NCBI GenBank assembly: GCA_025351525.1
Contig: JANXVV010000239.1
Coordinates: 1-5,452 of the forward strand
Length of the DNA stretch: 5,452 nucleotides
Direction: 5' to 3'
From: Humisphaera sp.
GTDB taxonomy: Bacteria; Planctomycetota; Phycisphaerae; Tepidisphaerales; Tepidisphaeraceae
This document shows positions 5,300 through 5,452 of the stretch, piece after piece. The notes under the pieces were generated by a model. It worked only from the letters and a program-made list of their open reading frames with translations. It did not search any database and was not told the DNA's origin. The translations under genes were made by a program, and so were the position numbers. Each line of letters begins with the position of its first letter. Positions within the stretch are counted from its first letter, which is position 1.

Positions 5300-5325
5300 G
5301 CATGGGCGTCTCGCCCATGCTTTTT
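5300..5325 (+). terminator. Terminator-like hairpin downstream of the Ser/Thr kinase
   Basis: gcatgggc (5300-5307) pairs with gcccatgc (5313-5320) across five bases and is followed at once by TTTTT (5321-5325). This is the shape of an intrinsic terminator, 148 bases after the kinase stop and on the correct strand. It lies inside repeat D, so the long fold-back could compete with it. It would be a repeat that happens to serve as, or was kept as, a transcription end. Confidence 0.5.
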
Positions 5326-5452
5326 GGCCGAAGAAATGCATTAGCGAGACGCCCATGCTACCTTATTCAAAGCACCCACTACGAAGAAAAACCTCTCACC
5401 CTAACCCTCCCCCCATGGGTACATGGGGGGAGGGGACCGGAGAATTTCGCTC

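Larger units (their letters stand above)
5206..5452. repeat. Long inverted repeat D with 109-bp arms (GTAC-loop family outside, CATGGGCG family inside)
   Basis: Left arm 5206-5314 and right arm 5344-5452 are reverse complements over 109 bases with only two differences (5264/5394 and 5299/5359). Both would be G-U pairs in RNA. The loop is 29 bases (5315-5343). The outer parts are two further copies of the repeat C element; the inner parts are copies of the CATGGGCG motif also seen at 1-14. The right arm runs to the last base, so the repeat may extend outside the window. With the 5152-5205 lead-in it explains the whole gene-free 3' end of the window. No ORF of its own is recognisable. Confidence 0.95.

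Overview
The window (5452 bp, GC-rich) looks like a chromosomal piece from a flagellated member of the Planctomycetota or a related PVC lineage. This is inferred from four things: a long flagellar hook protein followed by FlbD, two protein-kinase-fold genes close together, wide spacers, and spacers filled with inverted-repeat doublets. No ribosomal or other marker gene confirms the phylum.

Layout. A flagellar block on + opens the window: a hook protein gene (flgE, 125-1846), a strong intrinsic terminator (1881-1925), a 29-bp inverted repeat, then the small motility gene flbD (2136-2330). Facing it on - is a small kinase-fold gene (2394-3122) whose catalytic motifs look more like aminoglycoside phosphotransferases than Hanks kinases. 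Next comes about 420 bp without a gene (3123-3539). It holds two different fold-back repeats and a perfect TATAAT set inside a palindrome. A two-gene + strand unit follows: a four-helix membrane protein (3540-3932) and a classical Ser/Thr kinase with two C-terminal zinc ribbons (4066-5151). The last 300 bp (5152-5452) hold no gene. Almost all of that stretch is one very long inverted repeat with 109-bp arms, which reaches the window edge.

How the parts may work together. FlgE builds the hook. FlbD (SwrD family) supports motor power in other bacteria and usually sits just after flgE, so the flagellar part is canonical except that a terminator and a repeat separate the two genes and no motAB or fliL follows. 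The membrane protein and the zinc-ribbon kinase probably form a signalling pair. Their junction carries a fold-back repeat flanked by a duplicated copy of the membrane gene's 3' end, which suggests an insertion into a once tightly coupled operon.

The most unusual content is the repeats: five inverted doublets of at least four sequence families in 5.4 kb, all outside genes. One family occurs four times with a GTAC loop, a stem whose top changes in a compensatory way, and a G-run array able to form a quadruplex on one strand. The architecture resembles REPINs (paired REP hairpins moved by a RAYT/Y1 transposase), but no transposase is visible here.
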